From positions 1 through 14,821 of the forward strand of contig JBFWYO010000097.1 of assembly GCA_050186335.1 (NCBI GenBank): a stretch of 14,821 nucleotides of DNA, given 5' to 3'. The position numbers and the translations under genes were made by a program. This document shows, one piece after another, positions 1-6,782 of the stretch. A model generated the notes under the pieces. It was not told where the DNA came from, searched no databases, and saw only the letters and a program-made list of their open reading frames with translations. Within the stretch, counting starts at the first letter, position 1, and every line of letters begins with the position of its first letter. This stretch comes from JBFWYO01 sp050186335. GTDB taxonomy: Bacteria > Pseudomonadota > Alphaproteobacteria > Bin65.

Positions 1-32
1 TGATGGCGTTGCGACAGGCGGTTGATAAATCA

Positions 33-54
33 CGGTTTTTGTGGTTGAAAACCG
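33..54. promoter_or_regulatory. Inverted repeat in the pgk upstream region
   Basis: CGGTTTT (33-39) and AAAACCG (48-54) form a perfect 7-base inverted repeat around an 8-base centre, about 30 bases before the pgk start. It could be a regulator operator or an RNA hairpin. I see no convincing -35/-10 pair in the 84 bases available, so its role is unassigned. Confidence 0.25.
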
Positions 55-84
55 GCGGCCCTGCCGCAACGGATACCGCCCCCC

Positions 85-1284
85 ATGACCAAGTTCCGCA
101 CCCTCGATAACCTGGACGTTGCCGGCAAGCGAGTCATCGTCCGGGCCGACCTCAATGTCCCGATGAAAAACGGCCGCGTGACCGACGCCACCCGCCTCGT
201 GCGCCTGGCGCCGACCATCGGCGAACTGGCTAAAAAACAGGCACGAGTCGTGGTGGTGTCGCATTTCGGCCGCCCCGGCGGTAAGGTCGTGCCCGACATG
301 TCCTTGCGCCCCGTGGCCAAGGCCCTGGCCGAGGCGATGCCGGGCATCGCCGTGCATTTTGCCGAGGATTGCGTCGGCCCGGCGGCCACCGATGCGGTCG
401 AGCGGCTGCGCCCGGGCGAAGTCGTGGTGCTGGAAAACCTCCGCTTTCATGCCGGCGAAGAATCGAACGACGCCGCGTTCGCCCAGGCACTGGCGTCGCT
501 TGGCGACATCTACGTGAACGATGCGTTCTCCTGCGCACACCGGGCTCATGCCTCGACCGCGGCGATCGCACGGCTGCTGCCGGCGGCGGCCGGCCGACTG
601 ATGGCCGAGGAACTGTCGGCGCTGGCGCGCGTGCTGGTGGCACCCAAGCGGCCGCTGGCCGGAGTCGTCGGCGGCGCAAAGATTTCGACCAAGCTGGAAC
701 TGCTTGGCCATCTGGTCAACAAGGTCGATCGGTTGATCATCGGCGGCGCGATGGCGAATACGTTCCTCAATGCGCTCGGCCACGATGTCGGCAAGTCGCT
801 TTGCGAGCGCGATATGGCGAAAGCCGCGCGCGACGTCATGGCGCGCGCGAAGGCGGCGAACTGCCAAATCCTTCTGCCGGGCGATGCGGTGGTTGCTGCG
901 TCGCTGCAGCCGGGCGAAAAGACCTCGATAGTGGCGATCAATAAAGTGCCCAAGGACATGATGATCCTGGACGCCGGTCCGATGAGCATCGCCCGTCTGG
1001 CGTACAATCTTTCGCTGTGCCGCAGCGTGGTCTGGAACGGACCGCTCGGCGCCTTCGAGATACCGCCGTACGACGTCTCCACCAATATGGTCGCGCGTCA
1101 CGTCGCGGCCCTGACCAAGCTCGGCCGCATCATCAGCGTGGCCGGCGGCGGCGATACGGTGGCGGCGCTCGCCCACGCCGGCGTGGCAGACGATTTCTCC
1201 TATGTTTCGACGGCCGGCGGCGCGTTCCTCGAATGGCTGGAGGGCAAGGATCTGCCCGGCGTTGCGGCGCTCAAATCGGCCTGA
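85..1284 (+). CDS. pgk: Phosphoglycerate kinase
   Basis: Cytosolic glycolytic/gluconeogenic enzyme that transfers the acyl phosphate of 1,3-bisphosphoglycerate to ADP. The 399-residue length is normal for the family. Visible signatures in order are RADLNVP (20-26), SHFGRP (59-64), ENLRFHAGEE (117-126), the substrate-site HRAHAS (152-157), GGAKISTKL (196-204), the WNGPLGAFE nucleotide-site segment (317-325) and GGGDT (354-358), so both lobes are complete. The ATG at 85 starts a typical PGK N-terminus; the only Shine-Dalgarno-like bases are a weak GGA about 11 bases upstream. In alphaproteobacteria pgk usually follows gap, which would lie left of this window. A perfect 8-base hairpin follows the stop at once. 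The next gene begins 88 bases downstream on the same strand and is functionally unrelated. Confidence 0.98.
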   Translation: MTKFRTLDNLDVAGKRVIVRADLNVPMKNGRVTDATRLVRLAPTIGELAKKQARVVVVSHFGRPGGKVVPDMSLRPVAKALAEAMPGIAVHFAEDCVGPAATDAVERLRPGEVVVLENLRFHAGEESNDAAFAQALASLGDIYVNDAFSCAHRAHASTAAIARLLPAAAGRLMAEELSALARVLVAPKRPLAGVVGGAKISTKLELLGHLVNKVDRLIIGGAMANTFLNALGHDVGKSLCERDMAKAARDVMARAKAANCQILLPGDAVVAASLQPGEKTSIVAINKVPKDMMILDAGPMSIARLAYNLSLCRSVVWNGPLGAFEIPPYDVSTNMVARHVAALTKLGRIISVAGGGDTVAALAHAGVADDFSYVSTAGGAFLEWLEGKDLPGVAALKSA

Positions 1285-1285
1285 A

Positions 1286-1307
1286 GCGCGACCTCGGCCG
1301 GTCGCGC
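1286..1307 (+). terminator. Hairpin just after the pgk stop
   Basis: GCGCGACC (1286-1293) and GGTCGCGC (1300-1307) form a perfect 8-bp stem with a 6-base loop, one base after the pgk stop codon. No run of T follows, so it is not a classical Rho-independent terminator. It may instead protect the pgk mRNA 3' end or weaken read-through into the dehydrogenase gene. Confidence 0.4.
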
Positions 1308-1372
1308 CGGTTGAAACCGAAGCAGGGCGCGATCCGTCGCGCGGTAGAGTGTTCCGTTCGGAGATGTTCCCC

Positions 1373-2599
1373 ATGCTCATGCGCGCAGCAATCGCGTTCG
1401 TCGTTTGCATCGTCGCCTTCGACGGATGGGCACAAGGCAATGAACAGCGGGTCGGCCAGAAATTCCTGTTCAAACCCGAGGACCTGCCGCCGCCGGGCGC
1501 CACCGCCAGCGTCGCCAATTCGCCGCAGAATATCGCGCGGCCGGCCGACGCCGCGCTGAGAGTGCCGGCCGGGTTTCGGGCCAACATCTTCGCCGACAAG
1601 CTCGACCACCCGCGATACCTGCTCGCACTGCCGAACGGCGATGTCCTGGTTGCGCAGTCGAACGAAGGCAAGATCACCTTGTTGCGCGACAGCAGTAAGA
1701 CAGGCACCGCCAATATCGCCACGAGCTTCGCGACCGGCTTCAGCCGGCCGCACGGCATGACCCTGCACGATGGTTTTCTCTACATCGCCGACACCGAAGC
1801 CGTGTGGCGTATCCCGTATCGGACCGGCGACAGCACCGCGCAGCGCAAGCAGGAACCGGTGACGCCCAAGGATGCGCTCGGACCGGGGACCGGGCATTGG
1901 ACGCGCAATGTCGTTATCAGCCCGGATGGCAAGAAGCTCATCGTCGCAATCGGGTCGCGCGGCAACATTGCCGAGGAAGCCGAGCCGCGGGCGACGATCC
2001 AGGAATTCAACCTCGATGGAACCGGCCAGCGAACCTATGCGGCCGGGCTGCGCAATCCGGTTGGCACGCTATTTTATCCCGGCACCGACGACCTCTACAC
2101 GGTGGTCAACGAGCGCGATGGGCTGGGCGACGGACTGGTGCCGGACTACCTGACCCGCGTACAGCGCGGTGCTTTCTATGGCTGGCCGTACGCGTACATC
2201 GGTATGAACAAGCAGCCCGGCTATGCCGAACGGAAACCCGACTTGGTCAACCGGACGGTCGTGCCCGACGTGCTGTTTCAGTCCCATTCCGCGCCGATTG
2301 GGCTGGCTTTCTATACCGGAAGCCAGTTCCCCGCCGAATACCGGGGCGATGCCTTCGTCGCGTTGCGCGGGTCGTGGAACTCGGGCCAGCCGACCGGCTA
2401 CAAGATCGTACGCGTACGGTTCAAGAATGGCCGGCCGGTCGGCGGTTACGAAAATTTTGCCGTCGGCTTCTGGAACAGCGGTACAGACCGCGCACAGGTC
2501 TGGGGGCGGCCCGCTGGGCTGGCGGTCGCGGCGGATGGAAGTCTCTTGATTGCCGACGATACCGGCCGATCCGTCTGGCGCATCAGCTATCGGCCCTAA
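1373..2599 (+). CDS. Exported PQQ-type sugar (sorbosone) dehydrogenase family protein
   Basis: Predicted periplasmic six-bladed beta-propeller of the PQQ-dependent glucose/sorbosone dehydrogenase superfamily, which oxidises aldose-type sugars with pyrroloquinoline quinone. At 408 residues it has a signal peptide (about 1-21: MLMR, a hydrophobic core, then GWA-Q) and recurring blade motifs such as RYLLALPNGDVLVAQS, GFSRPHGMTL, NVVISPDGKKLIVAIG, AAGLRNPVGTLFYP and WGRPAGLAVAADGSLLIAD, the last at the C-terminus. Three in-frame ATGs occur at 1364, 1373 and 1379. The GGAG at 1360-1363 touches the first but lies 9 bases before 1373, so I chose 1373. The fold call is firm, but the substrate and the use of PQQ are family inference; some relatives have no known activity. 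No PQQ biosynthesis gene is in the window. Confidence 0.9.
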   Translation: MLMRAAIAFVVCIVAFDGWAQGNEQRVGQKFLFKPEDLPPPGATASVANSPQNIARPADAALRVPAGFRANIFADKLDHPRYLLALPNGDVLVAQSNEGKITLLRDSSKTGTANIATSFATGFSRPHGMTLHDGFLYIADTEAVWRIPYRTGDSTAQRKQEPVTPKDALGPGTGHWTRNVVISPDGKKLIVAIGSRGNIAEEAEPRATIQEFNLDGTGQRTYAAGLRNPVGTLFYPGTDDLYTVVNERDGLGDGLVPDYLTRVQRGAFYGWPYAYIGMNKQPGYAERKPDLVNRTVVPDVLFQSHSAPIGLAFYTGSQFPAEYRGDAFVALRGSWNSGQPTGYKIVRVRFKNGRPVGGYENFAVGFWNSGTDRAQVWGRPAGLAVAADGSLLIADDTGRSVWRISYRP

Positions 2600-2607
2600 G
2601 CGGTCGG

Positions 2608-2623
2608 TCATGCCGAAGCATGA
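2608..2623. repeat. Minimal palindrome between convergent genes
   Basis: TCATGC, CGAA, GCATGA: a perfect 6-bp stem with a four-base centre, between the dehydrogenase stop (2599) and the stop of the leftward thioesterase gene (2639). The arms are identical to those of the longer repeat unit at 8106-8132, as if its middle had been deleted. It may act as a weak bidirectional terminator, though no T tract is present on either side. Confidence 0.45.
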
Positions 2624-2638
2624 GCCGATGGCGTAGCC

Positions 2639-3094
2639 CTATTCCCCCGGTGTCACCAGGAAATTGCTGTTGGCCCCGGCCACCGGCTTGTCGGGGTCGG
2701 CCTGCCAGGCCACGGCGCGCACATTGGCCACGCGCGACCCCAGCTTGGTCACGATGGCCTTGCCGAACGTGTCCAAGGGACCGGCGGTGCGCAAATAATC
2801 GATCGTGATGGTGATCGTCTTCGGCACCGTGACGCTTTCCTGCATCCATAACAGCTGCAGGATCGCCACCGTCTCCAGGAACGCGCCGACCACGCCGCCG
2901 TGAATCGCCGGCAGCAGGGGATTGCCGATATTGGTCGGGCTGAACGCCAACTTGGCGATCAGCGTGCCGTTTTCCTCTTGAGCGCTGATGCCGAGGAACC
3001 TGGCGTACGGAATGGCGTCGACAAATAGGCCAACGTTCTTCTGCAGCTTGGCCGCGCGCACGATGTCGATCAGCTTAGTCTTGGTTTGGGTCAT
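2639..3094 (-). CDS. PaaI-type hotdog thioesterase, Glu variant
   Basis: A 151-residue single hotdog-fold protein of the PaaI/4HBT acyl-CoA thioesterase superfamily, presumably hydrolysing a CoA thioester in the cytosol. The diagnostic segment is GNPLLPAIHGGVVGAFLE (57-74): the HGG turn at 65-67 and then a glutamate at 74, where PaaI proteins usually have the catalytic aspartate. ITITIDYLR and a final strand ending in SNFLVTPGE complete the fold. The ATG overlaps the TGA of the preceding gene (ATGA), so translation is probably coupled, and this sets the start even though the frame stays open much further upstream. A related protein is encoded directly upstream, suggesting an ancient tandem duplication. 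Substrate unknown. Confidence 0.88.
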   Translation of the reverse strand: MTQTKTKLIDIVRAAKLQKNVGLFVDAIPYARFLGISAQEENGTLIAKLAFSPTNIGNPLLPAIHGGVVGAFLETVAILQLLWMQESVTVPKTITITIDYLRTAGPLDTFGKAIVTKLGSRVANVRAVAWQADPDKPVAGANSNFLVTPGE

Positions 3095-3567
3095 CGCTTG
3101 CGGTCGTGGATGGTTTCGTTGGCCAGCAGCGGCCGGCCGGTGAACATGAAGGTCGCGACCGCGGAGGCGACCGGGTCGGCCAGATCGTCCTGATACGCGA
3201 GGCTGGTGAGGAAAATCACCTGCCGGGTGATTTTGGTCACCTCGGCGCGCGCGAACAGATCCAGGTGCGGCGTCGCCGGACGTAGATAATCGATCCGCAG
3301 GTCGAGCGTCGCCAGCGGCTGCGGCCGGGGCGGGGCGGTCAGCGCGGCCAATCCGCACACGGTGTCGACCAGCGTGGTGACGACGCCGCCGTGCAGAACG
3401 CCGTTCTCCGGATTGCCGACCAGCTTGTCGGCATAGGGCAGGCGCAAGATGCCCATGCCGCGCACCACATGCACCGCGACGATCCCCAACTCCTTGGCAT
3501 GGGGCAGCGTGCCCATGTATTGGGCAACGATTTCGTGCGGGACGAGGGTCGGTTTTTCCGCGCTCAA
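3091..3567 (-). CDS. PaaI-type hotdog thioesterase, Asp type
   Basis: A 158-residue hotdog-fold thioesterase of the PaaI family. The core motif GNPENGVLHGGVVTTLVD (51-68) has the HGG turn (59-61) and aspartate 68 at the classical catalytic position. LDLRIDYLRPA and AVATFMFTGRP form the later strands. The best start is a TTG at 3565-3567, giving MSAEKPTLVPHEIVAQYMG; no good Shine-Dalgarno sequence precedes it, and the next in-frame ATG (residue 18) would remove the N-terminal helix. It is first of a two-gene leftward unit with an ATGA overlap to the next thioesterase. A 115-base divergent gap separates it from the NUDIX gene. Substrate unknown; paired PaaI paralogues are known in alphaproteobacteria but poorly characterised. 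Confidence 0.87.
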   Translation of the reverse strand: MSAEKPTLVPHEIVAQYMGTLPHAKELGIVAVHVVRGMGILRLPYADKLVGNPENGVLHGGVVTTLVDTVCGLAALTAPPRPQPLATLDLRIDYLRPATPHLDLFARAEVTKITRQVIFLTSLAYQDDLADPVASAVATFMFTGRPLLANETIHDRKR

Positions 3568-3682
3568 TGTGGCTGCTCGCTTGGATGGCGCGGCTGTCTA
3601 ACACAGGCCGGGCCGCGGGGCAGCATTTTTGCATGCGCAGGCCATGCTTGCCACCGCGCGCGCTGGCCGACAGACTTGCGGC

Positions 3683-4270
3683 ATGTCCACCCCGACGCCC
3701 CTTCCGCCGCCCGAGGGTCCGCCAGCCAAGAAGGGTCCCAGTCTGCGCACGATCCCGCCCGGCGAGGATCGCGAACGCTTGATGTGCGGCGATTGCGGCT
3801 TCATCCACTACGACAATCCGAAGATCGTCGTCGGCGCCGTGGTCGAATATGACGGCCGCATTCTCATGTGCCGGCGCGCAATCGAACCGCGTTCGGGTTT
3901 TTGGACCTTGCCGGCGGGATACCTCGAACTCAATGAAACCACGGCCGCGGGCGCGGTGCGCGAAGCCTGGGAAGAAGCGCGCGCCAGGATCGAAATCCGC
4001 GACTTGATGGCGGTCTACAACGTGCCGCGCATCAGCCAGGTCCAGATGTTTTACCGGGCGCGGCTGATCGCGCCGGAGATCTCCGCGGGTCCGGAAAGCC
4101 TCGAGGTCAAGCTCGTGACGTGGGACGAAGTGCCGTGGCGCGATCTCGCTTTTCCGAGCGTCAAATGGGCGCTCGACGATTATCGCGCGATCGGCACGGC
4201 GGAAACTTTTGCCGTGCGCACCAATCCGCCCGGCGAGTGGGGCAGCATGCGCCCGGCCGATCGGCTTTGA
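3683..4270 (+). CDS. NUDIX hydrolase with N-terminal zinc-ribbon-like knuckle
   Basis: A 195-residue Mg2+-dependent nucleoside-diphosphate-X hydrolase, probably acting on a dinucleotide or nucleotide sugar such as an ADP-ribose-type substrate (inference). After a proline-rich start comes the CGDC knuckle (35-38), followed by FIHYDNPKIVVGAVVEYDGRIL, the entrance of the NUDIX fold. The NUDIX box spans 79-101: G79, E85, then REAWEEARA (93-101). It keeps the R-E and E-E residues, but arginine 100 stands where the consensus has glycine. The ATG at 3683 (MSTPTPLPPPEG) is preferred on the look of the N-terminus. An in-frame ATG at 3644 and a TTG at 3629 would add 13 or 18 unlikely residues; none has a strong Shine-Dalgarno sequence. 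Its TGA directly abuts the stop of the convergent yciB gene, with no intergenic base. Confidence 0.92.
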   Translation: MSTPTPLPPPEGPPAKKGPSLRTIPPGEDRERLMCGDCGFIHYDNPKIVVGAVVEYDGRILMCRRAIEPRSGFWTLPAGYLELNETTAAGAVREAWEEARARIEIRDLMAVYNVPRISQVQMFYRARLIAPEISAGPESLEVKLVTWDEVPWRDLAFPSVKWALDDYRAIGTAETFAVRTNPPGEWGSMRPADRL

Positions 4271-4870
4271 TTATTGCGACCCGCCCGGCTGGTCCGGCGC
4301 GATCGTGTAGCGCTTCAGCAGCGGCATCTGAAAGCCGACGAAAATCAGCGTCATCGGCAGGTTCCCGAACACCTTGAAGCCGACCCAGAAATCGGTCGAC
4401 TGCGTGCGCCAGACGAATTCGTTGACGATCGCCAGGAACACGAAAAAGATCGCCCAGCGCAGCGACAGCAGCTTCCAGCCGCGATCGTGCAGCTGAAACG
4501 CAAATCCCAGCAGCGGCTTCAGGAACGATTTGCCGAACGCCAAGCCCGCGAACAGGATCAGCGCAAACAAGCTGTTCACGATGGTCGGCTTCATCTTGAT
4601 GAAGATGTCGCTATCCAGATACAGCGTCAGGCCGCCGAAGATGAGCACGACGACCGCAGTGATCAGCGGCATCAGCGGCACGCGCTTTTCCAGCTTGATC
4701 GACGCGATCAACGAAATCGTGATGGCAACCATGAATACCGCGGTCGCCGTCTTCAGGCCCCAGACGATGTAGCTGAGCACGAAAGCGCTGAGCGGGCCCG
4801 CCTCGATGGCGAGGCGCAGATATGGGTTGACCGGCGGCGGAGGCGGAGCCTTGAGCGGCGGGATAGTCAT
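4271..4870 (-). CDS. yciB: Inner-membrane septation protein A (YciB/IspZ family)
   Basis: A 199-residue inner-membrane protein of the YciB/IspZ family, linked in other bacteria to septation and envelope synthesis; its biochemical activity is unsettled. About five or six hydrophobic helices are visible. Family signatures include FIKMKPTIVNSLFA, GWKLLSLRWAIFF, IVNEFVWR and FWVGFKVFGNLPMTLIF. The N-terminus has a proline run (LKAPPPPPVNP). There is no Shine-Dalgarno sequence before the ATG; instead TATATA ends 7 bases before it, which suggests a leaderless transcript. The gene lies 67 bases after the EamA gene on the same strand, so it may also be read from upstream. It converges with the NUDIX gene with zero spacing. 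Confidence 0.93.
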   Translation of the reverse strand: MTIPPLKAPPPPPVNPYLRLAIEAGPLSAFVLSYIVWGLKTATAVFMVAITISLIASIKLEKRVPLMPLITAVVVLIFGGLTLYLDSDIFIKMKPTIVNSLFALILFAGLAFGKSFLKPLLGFAFQLHDRGWKLLSLRWAIFFVFLAIVNEFVWRTQSTDFWVGFKVFGNLPMTLIFVGFQMPLLKRYTIAPDQPGGSQ

Positions 4871-4876
4871 GGCGTT

Positions 4877-4882
4877 TATATA
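4877..4882 (-). promoter_or_regulatory. Candidate -10 box for leaderless yciB transcript
   Basis: On the minus strand TATATA lies with six bases between it and the yciB ATG (4870), so transcription would start at or next to the A of the ATG. No clear -35 box is visible 16-18 bases further upstream. The absence of any ribosome binding site before this start supports the idea. Confidence 0.35.
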
Positions 4883-4937
4883 GGGGCGAAGCGGCCGCCG
4901 CGCCAGACCGACGCTGGCGCCGGAAGTCCCCGGGGCT

Positions 4938-5759
4938 TCAGCCGCGCAGGTTCAGCAGCACGATGCCGGCGGCGACCAATGCCGCGGCCATGACCCGGTG
5001 CCGTCCGAACGGCTCGCGCAGGAATACGGCGCCGATCAGCGCGGCCACGATCACGCTCGATTCGCGCAAGGCGGCCACGGGCGCGATGGCGCCCAGCGTG
5101 AAGGCCCAAAGCACCATGACGTAGGTGACGCCGGCAGCCAGCGCGCAGATGCTGGCGCGCAGGAAATGTGCCTTCAGCAGCGGCACCAGTTGGCGCCGCC
5201 GCCAGATCAGGTAATAGATCGCGTACGGAATGCCCTGCAAGGTGAACGACCATAACGCGTACGAGATCGGCGCGCCCGAAATCCGCACGCCGACGGCGTC
5301 GACGACCGTGTAGCTGGCAACCAGCAGGCCTGCGAATATTGCCAAGGCGATCGGGCGTGTGGTGCCCTTGCGCAGCACGCCGCCGCTCAACGCCAGGCTA
5401 AAGATGCCGGCGCAGATCAATGCCACGCCGAGCGACGACCACAGCCCGAGCGATTCGCCGACGAAAACCACCGACAGCACCGCGGCGCCCAACGGTCCCG
5501 TGCCTCGAATGATCGGGTAGCCTACGCTGAGATCGCCGGTGTTCAGCGTCTTCGCCAGCAGCAGCACATAGAATACCTGCAGCGTGCCGGCGGCGGCCAG
5601 GTAGGGCCAGCTTTCCCGGTTCGGCAGCGGCAGAAACAGCGCGGTCGCCAGCGCCACGACGCCGCCGATCGCGACCAGCAACAGCGTGACGTTGAACGGA
5701 TCGCGGCTCGCCTTGACGACGGCATTCCAGGTGGCGTGGAGCACCGCCGCGAGCAACAC
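4938..5759 (-). CDS. EamA/DMT-family inner-membrane transporter
   Basis: A 273-residue, very hydrophobic protein with about ten transmembrane helices in two EamA repeats. LHATWNAVVKASRDPF near the N-terminus, YPIIRGTGPLGAAVLSVVF at the end of repeat one and LRESSVIVAALIGAVFLREP near the end of repeat two mark a drug/metabolite-transporter permease. The transported compound is unknown. The start is unclear: the first acceptable codon is the GTG at 5757-5759, which leaves a short first helix. The reading frame continues upstream (FEIVAI...) to the ftsY stop codon without any ATG, GTG or TTG. It lies 33 bases downstream of ftsY in the same frame, and is probably co-transcribed with it. Confidence 0.88.
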   Translation of the reverse strand: MLLAAVLHATWNAVVKASRDPFNVTLLLVAIGGVVALATALFLPLPNRESWPYLAAAGTLQVFYVLLLAKTLNTGDLSVGYPIIRGTGPLGAAVLSVVFVGESLGLWSSLGVALICAGIFSLALSGGVLRKGTTRPIALAIFAGLLVASYTVVDAVGVRISGAPISYALWSFTLQGIPYAIYYLIWRRRQLVPLLKAHFLRASICALAAGVTYVMVLWAFTLGAIAPVAALRESSVIVAALIGAVFLREPFGRHRVMAAALVAAGIVLLNLRG

Positions 5760-5792
5760 GATGGCGACGATCTCGAATCGGTCGCCGATGGT

Positions 5793-6782
5793 TCAGTCCT
5801 CCAGGCCCATCAGGCTGCGGGCGAACTCGCGCGCTTCGAACGGCCGCAGGTCTTCGGCGCTCTCGCCGACGCCAATGGCGTGCACCGGCAGTTTGAATCG
5901 CTCCGCCAACGCGACCACCACGCCGCCCTTGGCCGTGCCGTCCAGCTTGGTCACCGCCAGGCCGCTGACCTTGGCGACCTCGCGAAACACTTCGACCTGG
6001 CTGTGCGCATTCTGGCCGACCGTGGCATCGAGCACGAGCAAAACGGTATGCGGCGCCGTTTCATCGAGCTTCTTGATTACGCGCACGATCTTGTCCAGCC
6101 CGGCCATCAGTTCCTTCTTGTTCTGCAATCGGCCGGCGGTGTCGACCAGCAGCACGTCCGTACCTTGGCGTTTGGCCTGTTCGAACGCTTCGTAGGCGAC
6201 GCCCGCCGCGTCGGCGCCAGGATTCTTGGCGACGATCTCCGCGCCCGTCCGCTCAGCCCAGATCTTCAATTGCTCGATGGCGGCGGCGCGGAACGTATCG
6301 CCGGCGGCCAGCATCACGCTGCGGCCTTCGTCGCGCAGATGGTGTGCCAGTTTGCCGATCGTCGTCGTCTTGCCGCTGCCGTTCACGCCGACCACCAGCA
6401 CGACATGCGGTTTGCGCGCGGCGTCGATCTCCAGCGGCACGGCGACGGGCGACAGAATCTGCTCGATCTGTTCGGCCAATGCGGCGCGAATTTCCACATC
6501 GGTGATGTCCTGCTCGAACTTGCGCGCGGCAAGGCCCTCGACCAGCTTGGCCGCCGTCGCCGGTCCTAGATCCGAGCCGATCAGGATTTCCTCGAGCTCG
6601 GCCAACGCCGCCTTGTCGAGCTTGCGCCCGCCGCCGCCGAACAGGCCAGCAATGCCTTCGCCCAACTTCGAGGACGAGCGCGCCAGGCCCTGGCGCAAGC
6701 GGCCGAGCCAGCCCGTCCGTTCGGCTTTCGGCGTCTCGGGTTCGCCCACAACGTCCTTCGATTTGCGCGAGAACCAGCTCAC
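5793..6782 (-). CDS. ftsY: Signal recognition particle receptor FtsY
   Basis: SRP receptor GTPase that docks Ffh-ribosome complexes at the inner membrane. At 329 residues it has a short A region and a complete NG domain. Residues 24-48 (GWLGRLRQGLARSSSKLGEG onward) look like the membrane-targeting amphipathic helix. The GTPase motifs are G1 GVNGSGKTT (132-140), G2 DTFRAAA (162-168), G3 DTAGR (214-218), G4 TKLD (278-281) and G5 GVGE (304-307). The start is a GTG (6780-6782) that overlaps the mtaB TGA as GTGA, so the two are translationally coupled. The frame stays open far upstream only as a shadow of mtaB. Its partner gene ffh is on the other strand at 10450. Confidence 0.98.
   Translation of the reverse strand: MSWFSRKSKDVVGEPETPKAERTGWLGRLRQGLARSSSKLGEGIAGLFGGGGRKLDKAALAELEEILIGSDLGPATAAKLVEGLAARKFEQDITDVEIRAALAEQIEQILSPVAVPLEIDAARKPHVVLVVGVNGSGKTTTIGKLAHHLRDEGRSVMLAAGDTFRAAAIEQLKIWAERTGAEIVAKNPGADAAGVAYEAFEQAKRQGTDVLLVDTAGRLQNKKELMAGLDKIVRVIKKLDETAPHTVLLVLDATVGQNAHSQVEVFREVAKVSGLAVTKLDGTAKGGVVVALAERFKLPVHAIGVGESAEDLRPFEAREFARSLMGLED

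Noticed and set aside
546..1085. Long minus-strand open frame inside pgk, and similar frames opposite ffh, rimM, trmD, dapF and mtaB.
   Set aside because: These are typical GC-rich shadows of real genes. They lack family motifs and start signals and have skewed Arg/Pro/Ala content.
2639..3808. A 389-codon open frame on the minus strand covering the first thioesterase and everything upstream of it.
   Set aside because: Only the last 151 codons resemble a protein family. The upstream part is antisense or out of frame to the second thioesterase and the NUDIX gene, and the ATGA overlap fixes the true start at 3094.
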